Shown here: positions 37,040 to 45,315 of the stretch, one piece after another
Position numbering within the stretch: the first letter of the stretch is position 1
Layout of the letters: each line of letters begins with the position of its first letter
Source: Parahoeflea halophila
GTDB lineage: Bacteria; Pseudomonadota; Alphaproteobacteria; Rhizobiales; Rhizobiaceae
Direction: 5' to 3'
DNA length: 64,000 bases
Assembly (NCBI RefSeq): GCF_900220985.1
Contig: NZ_OCPC01000002.1
Span: forward strand, 609,034-673,033
The notes under the pieces: generated by a model
The model's input: the letters and a program-made list of their open reading frames with translations, nothing else
Database searches by the model: none
Told to the model about the DNA's origin: nothing
Translations under genes and position numbers: made by a program

Positions 37040-39589
37040 ATGGGATATCGGGGCGGAGACTGCGAAAATGTCTGGCTTGCCTGGGACGGCGAAGACCAGG
37101 CGGTGCTGGGATATTTTGCATCCAAGGGGGAGGAATTGGTCAAGCACCGCAAGGGTGCGATCGTCCTGTGTCACCTCAAGCCGCATGCCTTCCGCGAGGG
37201 CAACCGTTCGGGCGTTGTCGTTGACATCTTCTCGATCGCGCCCGGTGAAAATTTTCTCAGAACGCTCCGTCTGCCGCGCGGCACCCATTCCGTCGAATTG
37301 CTGATCGATGACGCGCAGACGGCAAGGCCGCTCAAGGCCTTCGAGCTGGTCGGCGAAGCCGAGGGTGCTGTCGCCAATGCCCGTTATGGCAATGTCGTCA
37401 TCGCACTTCCCGAGGACGAGGGTGACGATCCGGACGCCCGCTTTGTCTGGTCCGACAAGCGCATCCACCATGTCAAGAAACCGCATGCCCACATCGGATG
37501 GGCGGGATATTTCACCTCCTGGCCGGTGCATGAAGACGACGAGACCAGCAATGTGGTTGCCGTAACCAGCTTTCGGCTTGAGGTGCCGCATCTCGAAGAC
37601 GCGCTGCAGATCTTCCCCGTCGGCTACGACATAACCGAAGCGGAGTTGGTGGCCCGGGATGACAATGCGACTGCAATCACCCGTGCGTCTGTCGAAAACG
37701 ACCGGGTCCAGAATGCGGTTCTGACCATCGAGGGAAGCCGGCCGCTGCTGCATGGGCTTTACTTCCTGCATGTCTCGGCGCACCGGCAACGCGCCAACGA
37801 GTGGAGCGAAATCATCGACATTGACCCGGGCACGTTCCAGTCCATCAGTGACAATCTCGTCGATGCCTACCGCCAGCTGCTTTCCGGCTCGGGCGACTGG
37901 GACGAGGCCGAGATTGGCGATGCAGGGCAGAACCTGATCGAGATTCTCACCCAAGAGCATCGCTGGTTCGAACTGTCGCAGCCAGACTATTTCGTCGATG
38001 TCTTTCCCGACGAAAGCGGCGAGAAGGTCAAGCTCTCGGTCTACGAGATCTCGGCCGGAGACCATCTGGTCTTCTACGACACCATGGGACGCAAACTGCG
38101 GGCCGGCCAGCACCTGAGTTCCGACAGCATCATCGCCTTCAAGGCCAACACCACCGGCCTGCAACTGCTGCGCGGCGTCTACACGTTGAGCCACAAGAAG
38201 ATCGCCGAAATCGACGCGCACCGGCCAGCCAAGCGTTCTTCGCTGTCCGAACCGAATGATTTCGAATCGCTTCCCGCCGCCCTGAGTGTGAAGCACGATT
38301 GGGTCTCGGCACCCTATTCGCCCTTCGAGTTCACGCCCTTGAAGGTGCACTCGGCCATCTTCTATGGCATGGGGTCCGGGGATGGCGGCTTTGCCTGGGA
38401 CGCCTTCATTCGTGATCCGGCGCCCTGGTTGCTCGCCGACGCCATCGATCCCGATTTCTGGGCCAGCCAGACGGAGTTCAGGCCTGCGCGCGACGGCAAT
38501 ATCCTGCTCAGGGCGCTCAGCCTGCTCGATCGCGACGAGGCCTTCGTGGCGCTGCCGCAGCTTGAGGACCAGATCGTGGCTGCCTTCCTGATCACGCGTC
38601 TGGCGAGAACGCCGGTGCTGAAGACCTGCATATACCGGATCAACGGCCTGAGCCCGGCCGCTGATGACCTGCCTGCGCTCGCCGAGCTGGTCAATGGCAT
38701 TGACCGGCGCCTGGGTGACGAGGAATTCCGCGAATGGCTCTCCTACAGCCAGCCGGAAATATTTGAAGCCCTGTGCGAACCCAACGGCAATTTCAGGCCG
38801 ATCGACCGGGCAGACCTGAAGAAACTGTCGCAAGAGCTGCAGATGGCCGGCGACATCTTCGACGCCTTCCACGGCGCTTTGGGCGAATCCGCCAAGCGGC
38901 CGGTTGTGGGGGCTTCGCCAAACGGCAGCTGGCAGCCGCAGGGCGCAAGCGAGGAGGTTCTGGAAAACCTGATAGCCACGCTCACCGAGTCCGACCTTGC
39001 CAGGGACAAGGTGGCAGGCCAGCACTACGAATCCCTGCTCGCCCAGTTCGGCCGCAATGCCTATTACAGAAGCCGGATCGCCGCGGACATCTACCAGCAT
39101 TATCCGGATCTTCTGCCCAATGATTCGAAGAAGCTGATGGAGTTCCTGCGTGGTCTGCTGACCGAATCCGGATGCAATTTCGACATGCGCAATTTCGACG
39201 AGAAGCTGGTCGGAAGCGTGGCCGAGAACATGCAGAACGTCGAAAACTGGCTTCTGCCCAATGCCGTCAACATGCGCAAGATGGCACAGGTCGAGCTCGA
39301 CAACGCCTCGATGAACACACCCACCGACGAGAAGAAGAAAGCCGCCATCGTCGAATTCGCAGCCGCTCACGAGATGCAGAAGACCTGGGACGACATCTCC
39401 GACATCATCACGAGAGCGGAAGACGCCGGCATCCGGGTGCCGACCAAGCTGCGCCGCTTGCAGCTGCTCTGGCCGCGCGAGAGCTCAACCACGCTCAGCG
39501 AATTCCTGACCTTCGAGCACAAGCACAAGCACATTCTCGGCCAGAAACTGAGCGAGACCTACGGTTATGATTCCGTTCTCTACGCCTGA
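37040..39589 (+). CDS. uncharacterised 849-aa protein paired with the GTPase
   Basis: The start at 37040 has CAGGAAAG upstream; the longer frame would run into the opposing gene. There is no signal peptide or membrane helix. The N-terminal 350 or so residues are predicted mostly beta (GYRGGDCENVWLAWDG, then several short strand-turn units). The C-terminal 400 or so are helical, with a coiled-coil-like section (MQKTWDDISDIITRAED) and a Trp/Arg-rich end. I recognise no domain. It is divergent from the GTPase gene and ends the cluster, so it could be its effector or exchange/GAP partner. Confidence 0.72.
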   Translation: MGYRGGDCENVWLAWDGEDQAVLGYFASKGEELVKHRKGAIVLCHLKPHAFREGNRSGVVVDIFSIAPGENFLRTLRLPRGTHSVELLIDDAQTARPLKAFELVGEAEGAVANARYGNVVIALPEDEGDDPDARFVWSDKRIHHVKKPHAHIGWAGYFTSWPVHEDDETSNVVAVTSFRLEVPHLEDALQIFPVGYDITEAELVARDDNATAITRASVENDRVQNAVLTIEGSRPLLHGLYFLHVSAHRQRANEWSEIIDIDPGTFQSISDNLVDAYRQLLSGSGDWDEAEIGDAGQNLIEILTQEHRWFELSQPDYFVDVFPDESGEKVKLSVYEISAGDHLVFYDTMGRKLRAGQHLSSDSIIAFKANTTGLQLLRGVYTLSHKKIAEIDAHRPAKRSSLSEPNDFESLPAALSVKHDWVSAPYSPFEFTPLKVHSAIFYGMGSGDGGFAWDAFIRDPAPWLLADAIDPDFWASQTEFRPARDGNILLRALSLLDRDEAFVALPQLEDQIVAAFLITRLARTPVLKTCIYRINGLSPAADDLPALAELVNGIDRRLGDEEFREWLSYSQPEIFEALCEPNGNFRPIDRADLKKLSQELQMAGDIFDAFHGALGESAKRPVVGASPNGSWQPQGASEEVLENLIATLTESDLARDKVAGQHYESLLAQFGRNAYYRSRIAADIYQHYPDLLPNDSKKLMEFLRGLLTESGCNFDMRNFDEKLVGSVAENMQNVENWLLPNAVNMRKMAQVELDNASMNTPTDEKKKAAIVEFAAAHEMQKTWDDISDIITRAEDAGIRVPTKLRRLQLLWPRESSTTLSEFLTFEHKHKHILGQKLSETYGYDSVLYA

Positions 39590-39774
39590 CATGGAACGTC
39601 GCAAGATCTGAAATTTCAGCATTCTCGTGGCCCGTCGCTTGGCTCACCGGCGGCCGCGCCGTACTGTGTCCCGGTCCGGCCCGCTACATTTCAGCGGCGC
39701 TTGCAAATTATTATTGGAACCAATTCCCGGCTTCGATGTTTCCCTGTTGTAAGATTCAACGAAAGGGAAACACC

Positions 39775-40080
39775 ATGAAAAAGCTCATCGCAGCTACTGC
39801 TCTCGCCACCCTGTTTGCAACCAGCGCATTCGCTGAAGGCGTCCAGGAATACAATCGCACCGCCATGGAAACAATGGCCGAAGGCGACACCGCCGTGGTC
39901 GACATCATGATGGACGCAGAGGGCAACGACCGCGAAGACGCCGACTTTCAGGCTCGCTGGGACGCCGCGACACCTGAACAGCAGGCCAAACTGAGGGACA
40001 CCTGCGCCCGGGGCATCGAAGAGAAAGTCGAGTTCTCTGAAACTGGCGCCGCACGCTGCAAGATCGTCACCGAAAACTAA
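39775..40080 (+). CDS. small secreted protein (101 aa)
   Basis: A clear signal peptide (MKKLIAATALATLFATSAFA) precedes a soluble 80-residue mature domain, acidic, with two cysteines (near RDTC and RCKIV) that may pair. The start is fixed by GAAAGGGAAA upstream. No family is recognised. A strong terminator hairpin follows the gene. Confidence 0.75.
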   Translation: MKKLIAATALATLFATSAFAEGVQEYNRTAMETMAEGDTAVVDIMMDAEGNDREDADFQARWDAATPEQQAKLRDTCARGIEEKVEFSETGAARCKIVTEN

Positions 40081-40137
40081 GGTTTTCTCGCGGCCGGCTT
40101 TCCTCCCGGCTGAACGCGAAAACTCCCAAACCGCAAG

Positions 40138-40169
40138 ACCGGTCGGATGTTCCTCATCCGGCCGGTTTT
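40138..40169 (+). terminator. rho-independent terminator
   Basis: ACCGGTCGGATG (40138-40149) pairs with CATCCGGCCGGT (40155-40166) with one T-G mismatch and a TTCCT loop, followed by TTTT. It lies about 58 bp past the small secreted-protein stop. Confidence 0.8.
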
Positions 40170-40541
40170 GTCGTTGCATTGAATGCTGGCGGCTGGTGAC
40201 TTGCTCCCGCTCAAGTCCGTCCGATGTGTTGGGCTGTTCACGCTGATGTCGCGCTCTCCGTCTTCATATCACCCTGGGTGGGGAGTTGCAGGCGGAATCA
40301 CGAGCAGCAACAAGCCACCGATGACGCTCACGAATCTTCCCGCGCATCCGGTCCGCTGTGAGTGCCGTATCGTGGGTTAGTGTATGCGCAGGCACCATTC
40401 GGCTTGAGCGCCTCGCATCATGCCTGCCTTCTTCATGCCATCCTGAAAAAAAGGTCCGCGGACCCCAGAGGCTACGGAGGCAGATCCGATGAAGCGGTGC
40501 CTGAACGCAAGCCGTCCGTCAAGCCGGCCGTCAAGCCGGCC
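40170..40541. other. intergenic region without a recognised gene
   Basis: These 372 bases separate a terminator from the convergent DUF305 gene. Open frames here lack ribosome binding sites and protein-like composition. The tandem CAAGCCGTCCGTCAAGCCGG-type short repeats near 40508-40540 are noted but not interpreted. Confidence 0.4.
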
Positions 40542-41018
40542 TTACCGGCCATCAATCTCCGGGGTCGCTGCCGGTCCGCCCTCGAGATCGGCAATCAAGG
40601 CTTCCATCTCGTCAATTTCCCGCTTCTGGGCCTCAATGATCTCGTTTGCAAGGTCACGCACACGCGGGTCGCTGATATCGGCGCGCGTGCTTGTCATGAT
40701 GGCGATGGAATGATGCGGGATCATCGCCTTCATCCAGGCCACGTCGCCGACCGTATCCTGACTTCGTACTAGGTAGAGACTTGCGCTGAACGCGATCACC
40801 GATCCGACCACGATGGCAATGTTGGCTTTTCTGTTGGTGTACATTGAGAGCATGAAGGCCAGCATGACCAGCGCCATCGCAGCGCCCATGTAAAGCGCCA
40901 TCCACATCCTGGTCTGGCTGAACCACACGTGGCTGCTATCCCAGGTGTTGAGATACATCAGACCGTACATGATGATCGTTGAAGTCGCGATCATCGCGAG
41001 AAAACGTGAATAGGCCAT
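40542..41018 (-). CDS. DUF305-family membrane protein (158 aa)
   Basis: Three or more hydrophobic helices (residues about 5-20, 35-57 and 65-83) precede a short extracytoplasmic DUF305 domain with the family motif AWMKAMIPHHSIAIM (two histidines near residues 108-109) and a C-terminal helix (EIIEAQKREIDEMEALI). DUF305 proteins often accompany copper-resistance genes and are thought to bind metal in the periplasm. The start at 41018 has a near-perfect GGAGGAG 4 nt upstream. It is divergent from copA, with its own CueR-like box. Confidence 0.85.
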   Translation of the reverse strand: MAYSRFLAMIATSTIIMYGLMYLNTWDSSHVWFSQTRMWMALYMGAAMALVMLAFMLSMYTNRKANIAIVVGSVIAFSASLYLVRSQDTVGDVAWMKAMIPHHSIAIMTSTRADISDPRVRDLANEIIEAQKREIDEMEALIADLEGGPAATPEIDGR

Positions 41019-41054
41019 TTGCTCCTCCATATAGCGTGGTGTCAGCTTAACGAG

Positions 41055-41071
41055 TTTCCAGTGGTGGAAGG
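41055..41071 (-). promoter_or_regulatory. CueR-type operator upstream of the DUF305 gene
   Basis: On the minus strand CCTTCCACCACTGGAAA is an imperfect dyad close to the boxes of copA and cueR. It lies about 37 bp before the DUF305 start. The -10 is weaker (near TTAAGC), so activation by CueR is inferred from similarity. Confidence 0.6.
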
Positions 41072-41107
41072 TTCCATTCGGGATGGCAGAAAGTTGGAAC
41101 TGATCGC

Positions 41108-41138
41108 TTGACCTTCCAGTCACTGGAAGATCTAGGGT
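41108..41138 (+). promoter_or_regulatory. copA: CueR-controlled promoter of copA
   Basis: TTGACC (41108-41113) and TAGGGT (41133-41138) are separated by 19 bp, the lengthened spacer that defines MerR-family promoters. The dyad CTTCCAGTCACTGGAAG at 41113-41129 fills the spacer and matches the CueR consensus half-site CTTCCA. Confidence 0.85.
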
Positions 41139-41165
41139 CGTTTGAAGTCAGGAAGGAGCGGCATC

Positions 41166-43565
41166 ATGGACCATCAAGGCTGCACGCACGCAGATTCGAA
41201 AGACCACCGTGACGGATCGAAGGTCGACACCGGCGCGCTGTTTGAGGCGGCCACCGTGCCAGTCGACGGCAAGGTCAAGGATCTCGTCTGCGGCATGGAT
41301 GTCGCGCTCGGCAAGGGCAAGCCGAAGCTCGACTACAAGGGCGAGGCGTTCCATTTCTGCTCGACCGGCTGCCACGACAAGTTCGAGCGCGATCCCTGGT
41401 TCTATCTTTCTGGCAACAAGGCCAGAAAGAAACAGGCTGCTCCGAAAAACGCAATGTATACCTGCCCGATGGACCCGGAAATCGTGCAGGAAGGCCCGGG
41501 CACCTGCCCGATCTGCGGCATGGCGCTGGAGCCGATGGATGGCGTGGCCGATGGTCCCAACCATGAGCTGGTGGATTTCACCCGCAGGCTCTGGATCAGC
41601 GCCGGCGCTGCAATCCCGCTGCTGATCCTGACAATGGCGCCGATGCTTGGGCTGCCCGTTCGCCAGTGGCTTGGCGAAACGCTTGCCCTCTATCTGGAAT
41701 TTGCATTGGCAACACCTGTGGTTGTCTGGGCGGCGCGGCCGTTCTTTCACCGCGGCTGGACCTCGATCAGGACGTGGAACCTCAACATGTGGACGCTGAT
41801 CATGATCGGTGTCGGCGCGGCCTATCTCTATTCCACGATTGCGACTTTCCTTCCGCATCTGTTTCCCGCAGGCCTGCAGATGGCCGGCGGCCATATGCCG
41901 GTCTATTTCGAGGCGGCAGTGGTGATTATCGCGCTGGTGTTCGTTGGCCAGGTGCTTGAACTCAGAGCCCGCGAACGCACCGGCGACGCCATTCGGGCGT
42001 TGCTTGATCTGGCGCCAAAGACCGCCCGCCGCATCCTGCCGGATGGCGAGGAATATGACGCCCCGCTTGAAAACATTGTTGGCGGGGACCGGCTGCGTGT
42101 TCGCCCCGGCGAGGCCATCCCGGTGGACGCGGTCGTGGTCGAGGGCCGCAGTTCCGTTGATGAAAGCATGCTTACAGGCGAGCCGCTTGCGGTGGAGAAG
42201 GCTGAGGGCGACCATGTGACCGGCGGCACCCTGAACAAGAACGGATCGCTGATCGTTCAAGCTGAAAAAGTCGGTGACGAGACCATGCTGGCGCGCATCG
42301 TTGCCATGGTGTCATCCGCCCAAAGGTCCCGCGCGCCTATTCAGGGACTTGCCGATCGCGTTGCCTCTTATTTCGTCCCGGCGGTGGTTATCGTTGCTGT
42401 CCTGGCATTCGCAATCTGGCTGCTGATCGGTCCCGATCCGGCTTTCGTGTTTGCCATTGTCTCGGCAGTTTCGGTGCTGATCATTGCCTGCCCCTGTGCG
42501 CTCGGTCTGGCAACGCCGATGTCGATCATGACCGCCACGGGACGTGGTGCGCAGGCAGGCGTTCTGATCAAGGATGCGGAATCGCTCGAACGCATGGCAA
42601 GGGTTGACGTGCTGGTTGTCGACAAGACCGGCACACTGACCGAAGGTAAGCCGACTCTTACAGATGTTGTGTCCCTCGGGGAAATTGCCGAAACCGAAAT
42701 GCTCGCACTTGTCCGGGGCATTGAATCGGGATCGGAACACCCGCTGGCCGAAGCCATCGTGGAGGGTGTTGCCGGGCGCGGGATCGAGGCGAAGCCGGTT
42801 TCAGATTTCGAGGCGATCACCGGGAAAGGCGTGTCGGGCCGGTCGGGTGACAGGGAAATCGCGCTGGGAAATGCGGCAATGATGGAGTTTGCCGGCGTTG
42901 ACTGCAGCGCTGCCGACGAGCAGGCCCATGCACTGCGCTCGGACGGCAAGACCGCGATCTATGTCGCAATCGACGGCAGGCTTGCGGGTCTCATCGCAGT
43001 TGCGGACCCGATCAAACCCAGCACTGGGGATGCCATCCGGGCGCTCAATGAGGCCGGGCTCAAGATCATCATGGCAACCGGCGACAACGAGACCACGGCC
43101 CGCGCGGTGGCCGGTCAGCTCGGCATCGACGAAGTCCGCGCCGGAGTCCTGCCTGAAGACAAGAAGGCACTGGTGGATGAGCTGCACAAGGCCGGCCACA
43201 AGGTGGCCATGGCCGGAGATGGCGTCAATGATGCGCCTGCGCTGGCCGCGGCGGAGGTTGGCATTGCCATGGGCACCGGGGCGGATGTAGCCGTCGAAAG
43301 CGCCGGCGTAACCCTGCTCAAGGGCGATCTTGTCGGCATCCTGCGCGCGCGCAAGCTCTCCGAGGCGACATTGCGCAACATCAAGCAGAACCTGTTCTTC
43401 GCCTTTGCGTACAACAGTGTTGGCGTGCCAATTGCTGCAGGTCTGCTTTATCCGATCACCGGAACCCTGCTCTCACCTATGATTGCCGCAGCGGCCATGA
43501 GCCTGTCTTCGGTGTCTGTCATCTCCAACGCACTGCGCCTCAGATCGGTCAGGCTGGACGCTTGA
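41166..43565 (+). CDS. copA: copper-exporting P1B-type ATPase with YHS and HMBD domains
   Basis: This 799-aa Cu-translocating ATPase has no HMA domain at its N-terminus. Instead there is a YHS/TRASH domain (residues about 40-88; [13 protein letters not shown]) and a heavy-metal-binding domain (about 97-125; [20 protein letters not shown]). The membrane CPC motif ([11 protein letters not shown]) gives Cu(I) specificity, [11 protein letters not shown] holds the phosphorylated aspartate, and TGE, ATGDN and [10 protein letters not shown] are intact. The last helices contain the MSLSS metal-site motif. It exports cytosolic copper. CueR controls it; the ATG at 41166 has GGAAGGAG upstream. Confidence 0.95.
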   Translation: MDHQGCTHADSKDHRDGSKVDTGALFEAATVPVDGKVKDLVCGMDVALGKGKPKLDYKGEAFHFCSTGCHDKFERDPWFYLSGNKARKKQAAPKNAMYTCPMDPEIVQEGPGTCPICGMALEPMDGVADGPNHELVDFTRRLWISAGAAIPLLILTMAPMLGLPVRQWLGETLALYLEFALATPVVVWAARPFFHRGWTSIRTWNLNMWTLIMIGVGAAYLYSTIATFLPHLFPAGLQMAGGHMPVYFEAAVVIIALVFVGQVLELRARERTGDAIRALLDLAPKTARRILPDGEEYDAPLENIVGGDRLRVRPGEAIPVDAVVVEGRSSVDESMLTGEPLAVEKAEGDHVTGGTLNKNGSLIVQAEKVGDETMLARIVAMVSSAQRSRAPIQGLADRVASYFVPAVVIVAVLAFAIWLLIGPDPAFVFAIVSAVSVLIIACPCALGLATPMSIMTATGRGAQAGVLIKDAESLERMARVDVLVVDKTGTLTEGKPTLTDVVSLGEIAETEMLALVRGIESGSEHPLAEAIVEGVAGRGIEAKPVSDFEAITGKGVSGRSGDREIALGNAAMMEFAGVDCSAADEQAHALRSDGKTAIYVAIDGRLAGLIAVADPIKPSTGDAIRALNEAGLKIIMATGDNETTARAVAGQLGIDEVRAGVLPEDKKALVDELHKAGHKVAMAGDGVNDAPALAAAEVGIAMGTGADVAVESAGVTLLKGDLVGILRARKLSEATLRNIKQNLFFAFAYNSVGVPIAAGLLYPITGTLLSPMIAAAAMSLSSVSVISNALRLRSVRLDA

Positions 43566-43592
43566 CCTTCCAGCAGGTGGAAGTCCTATGTG
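43562..43592 (+). promoter_or_regulatory. cueR: CueR-controlled promoter of cueR
   Basis: TTGACC (43562-43567) overlaps the copA stop and is separated by 19 bp from TATGTG (43587-43592). The spacer contains CTTCCAGCAGGTGGAAG, again matching the CueR dyad. The regulator is therefore autoregulated and can also be read through from copA. Confidence 0.8.
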
Positions 43593-43631
43593 GGCCAGAA
43601 TGCAATTTGGTTTCAGGTCAGGGAGGCAGAC

Positions 43632-44027
43632 ATGAACATCGGTGAAGCAGCTGACGCAACCAGCCTTCCGGTCAAGACAATCCGCTACTACGAGGATATC
43701 GGCCTCATCAAGCCGGTTCGCGCCGCAAATGGCTATCGCGACTATAGCAGTAGCGATGTCCACCGCCTGGCCTTCATTCAGCGCTCCAGAAGCCTCGGCT
43801 TCAGCATTGACGAATGCCGTTCTCTGCTGTCGCTCTATGAAGACAAGGCGCGGGCCAGTTCCGATGTGAAGGCACTGGCACTGGAAAAGATCGTCGAGAT
43901 TGACCGCAAGCTCAAGGAGCTCAAGTCGCTGCGCAACACGCTCAGGACCCTTGCCGATCATTGCCATGGCGATGACCGGCCGGACTGCCCGATCATCGAC
44001 GAGATCGCGGGGAGAAGCCGCCCATGA
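43632..44027 (+). CDS. cueR: MerR-family Cu(I)-responsive regulator CueR
   Basis: The 131-aa protein has the MerR winged helix (MNIGEAADATSLPVKTIRYY), KPVRAANGYRDYS, the coupling/dimerisation helix and a C-terminal metal loop with two cysteines eight residues apart (HCHGDDRPDCPI), the Cu(I)/Ag(I)/Au(I) pattern. It untwists promoters with 19-bp spacers, three of which are found here. The start at 43632 follows GGGAGG. It overlaps the cytochrome gene by 4 bp. Confidence 0.93.
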   Translation: MNIGEAADATSLPVKTIRYYEDIGLIKPVRAANGYRDYSSSDVHRLAFIQRSRSLGFSIDECRSLLSLYEDKARASSDVKALALEKIVEIDRKLKELKSLRNTLRTLADHCHGDDRPDCPIIDEIAGRSRP

Positions 44028-44437
44028 ACATGCGCAAGGTGGCAATTGCCGTGGCCGTTCTGGGAGCCGGGATCCTGCTCTACCGTGTGCTGGTACCATC
44101 TGATCCGGTCGCGACCGGGGCCGTTCTGGCACATGTCCAGGTGCCGGATCTGCCTCCAGTCGCCCGGGAGGGGGAAGAGCGGTTCAACCAGTGGTGCAGT
44201 TCCTGCCATGGCCCAAATGCGGCCGGACAGGACGGAATTGCACCGCCATTGATCCACAGGATCTATGAACCCAACCATCATGGCGATGCGTCATTCCACC
44301 TGGCGGCGAAGAATGGCGTGCGGGCGCATCACTGGCAATTTGGCAACATGCCGCCGGTCGAAGGAATTACCAATGCTGAGCTCGACAGTATCGTCGTCTA
44401 TATACGCGAGCTCCAGCGCGCCAATGGGGTGTATTGA
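44024..44437 (+). CDS. small membrane-anchored cytochrome c (137 aa)
   Basis: An N-terminal helix (residues about 5-22, uncleaved or signal-anchor type) precedes a class I cytochrome c domain with heme motif CSSCH (near residue 62) and probable distal methionine in GNMPPVEG (near 108). Such small cytochromes are common beside copper genes in alphaproteobacteria and may oxidise or accept electrons from periplasmic copper enzymes. It is translationally coupled to cueR, so copper induces it. Confidence 0.88.
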   Translation: MNMRKVAIAVAVLGAGILLYRVLVPSDPVATGAVLAHVQVPDLPPVAREGEERFNQWCSSCHGPNAAGQDGIAPPLIHRIYEPNHHGDASFHLAAKNGVRAHHWQFGNMPPVEGITNAELDSIVVYIRELQRANGVY

Positions 44438-44759
44438 TCTGAGATCCGGGCCGGCGCTCCGAAATCGGAAACTTGTCACTGGTTTTTGAAAGCGTCCCCG
44501 CTTGCCTTGCAACCAGTCGCCGCATCACCGCAGACGGTGAACAAACCCATTCGCCGTCTACCCGGTCGCTGGCATTTGTTTGGAAAAAAGCTCTCCTCCA
44601 ATTGTCCCCACGGGCCAGGCATATGCATGGAGGTCCAGGACGGTCCAATCCGCCGTCGCCGGACAGGAGGCGGTTCTTGATAATTTAGTAGCGAACCTGC
44701 CCGAAAACAGGGTCCAACGCGGGCCTTCGGTTAAGCAGAGTCACCGCGCCTTTAGGTCT
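44438..44759. other. intergenic region between copper cluster and IS remnant
   Basis: No gene is recognised in these 322 bases. Short open frames exist but lack ribosome binding sites and family motifs. Confidence 0.4.
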
Positions 44760-45098
44760 CCTGAGATGCAAGCTGCAAATTTTCCGCCTTTGGCGAAACA
44801 CGCGGTGGCTTTTTGAGATGGCGCGCTCCTGAGTGACCCTGGTCAGTTCGCGCTCCAACTGCTTGATCCCGGTTTGATTGTCATCACCGCCGGAAGCTGT
44901 GAGAACTCCTTCCTCCGCGCCTAGAGGGAGTGCGGGCTCACACCCGGCTGCATCAAACATCTGCAACAGCGTAGCCCCGTCCGCTGACCATAGTCACGGC
45001 ATCCTGCTTGAAACTGTCACTGCAATCGACTTTGCCCATCATGGCCTCCTTGCCTCAAATTCAGGGAAGATGGCGTCTGCAATAACGGGGGCTGTTCA
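44760..45098 (-). pseudogene. decayed IS3-family element (OrfA remnant)
   Basis: Reading on the minus strand from 45042, MMGKVDCSDSFKQDAVTMV matches the start of IS3-family OrfA. The frame is then lost near 44957, and a second frame carries IKQLERELTRVTQERA before another frameshift into QKATACFAKGGK, the usual KKATAYFAK end of OrfA. No OrfB is visible. The outer end, TGAACAGCCCC at about 45098 on the minus strand, and the leader before the ATG match the IS3 copy starting at 63896. Confidence 0.8.
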
Positions 45099-45272
45099 CT
45101 TGTCCGGCTCAGTGCCCAAAATACAAATTGCCATCTGAATACTTGTCCATCCGTCAAAACTGTAATGATTGCTGCAGCTTGGTGGGAGAGCGGTCCATCC
45201 CGGTGGCTCACTGGTCGTATGGTTTCAAGAATATTTGAGAAAGCCGGTCCCCGCGGATTTGAATTTGTTGCG

Positions 45273-45284
45273 TAACCCGGGTTA
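45273..45284. promoter_or_regulatory. perfect 12-bp palindrome, putative operator
   Basis: TAACCCGGGTTA lies 31 bp before the ATG of the barrel-protein gene and is followed 2 bp later by another half-site GTTAACC. A palindrome this exact in the promoter/leader region suggests binding of a dimeric regulator. Confidence 0.5.
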
Positions 45285-45315
45285 AAGTTAACCTTGCTTA
45301 GACCGGGAGGGCATC

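Noticed and set aside
36998..39370. A 790-codon minus-strand open frame
   Set aside because: It is antisense to the 849-aa gene, which has a ribosome binding site and protein-like composition.
40500..40545. Short tandem GTCAAGCCGGCC-like repeats as a possible CRISPR or REP element
   Set aside because: They are only two or three imperfect copies without spacers.
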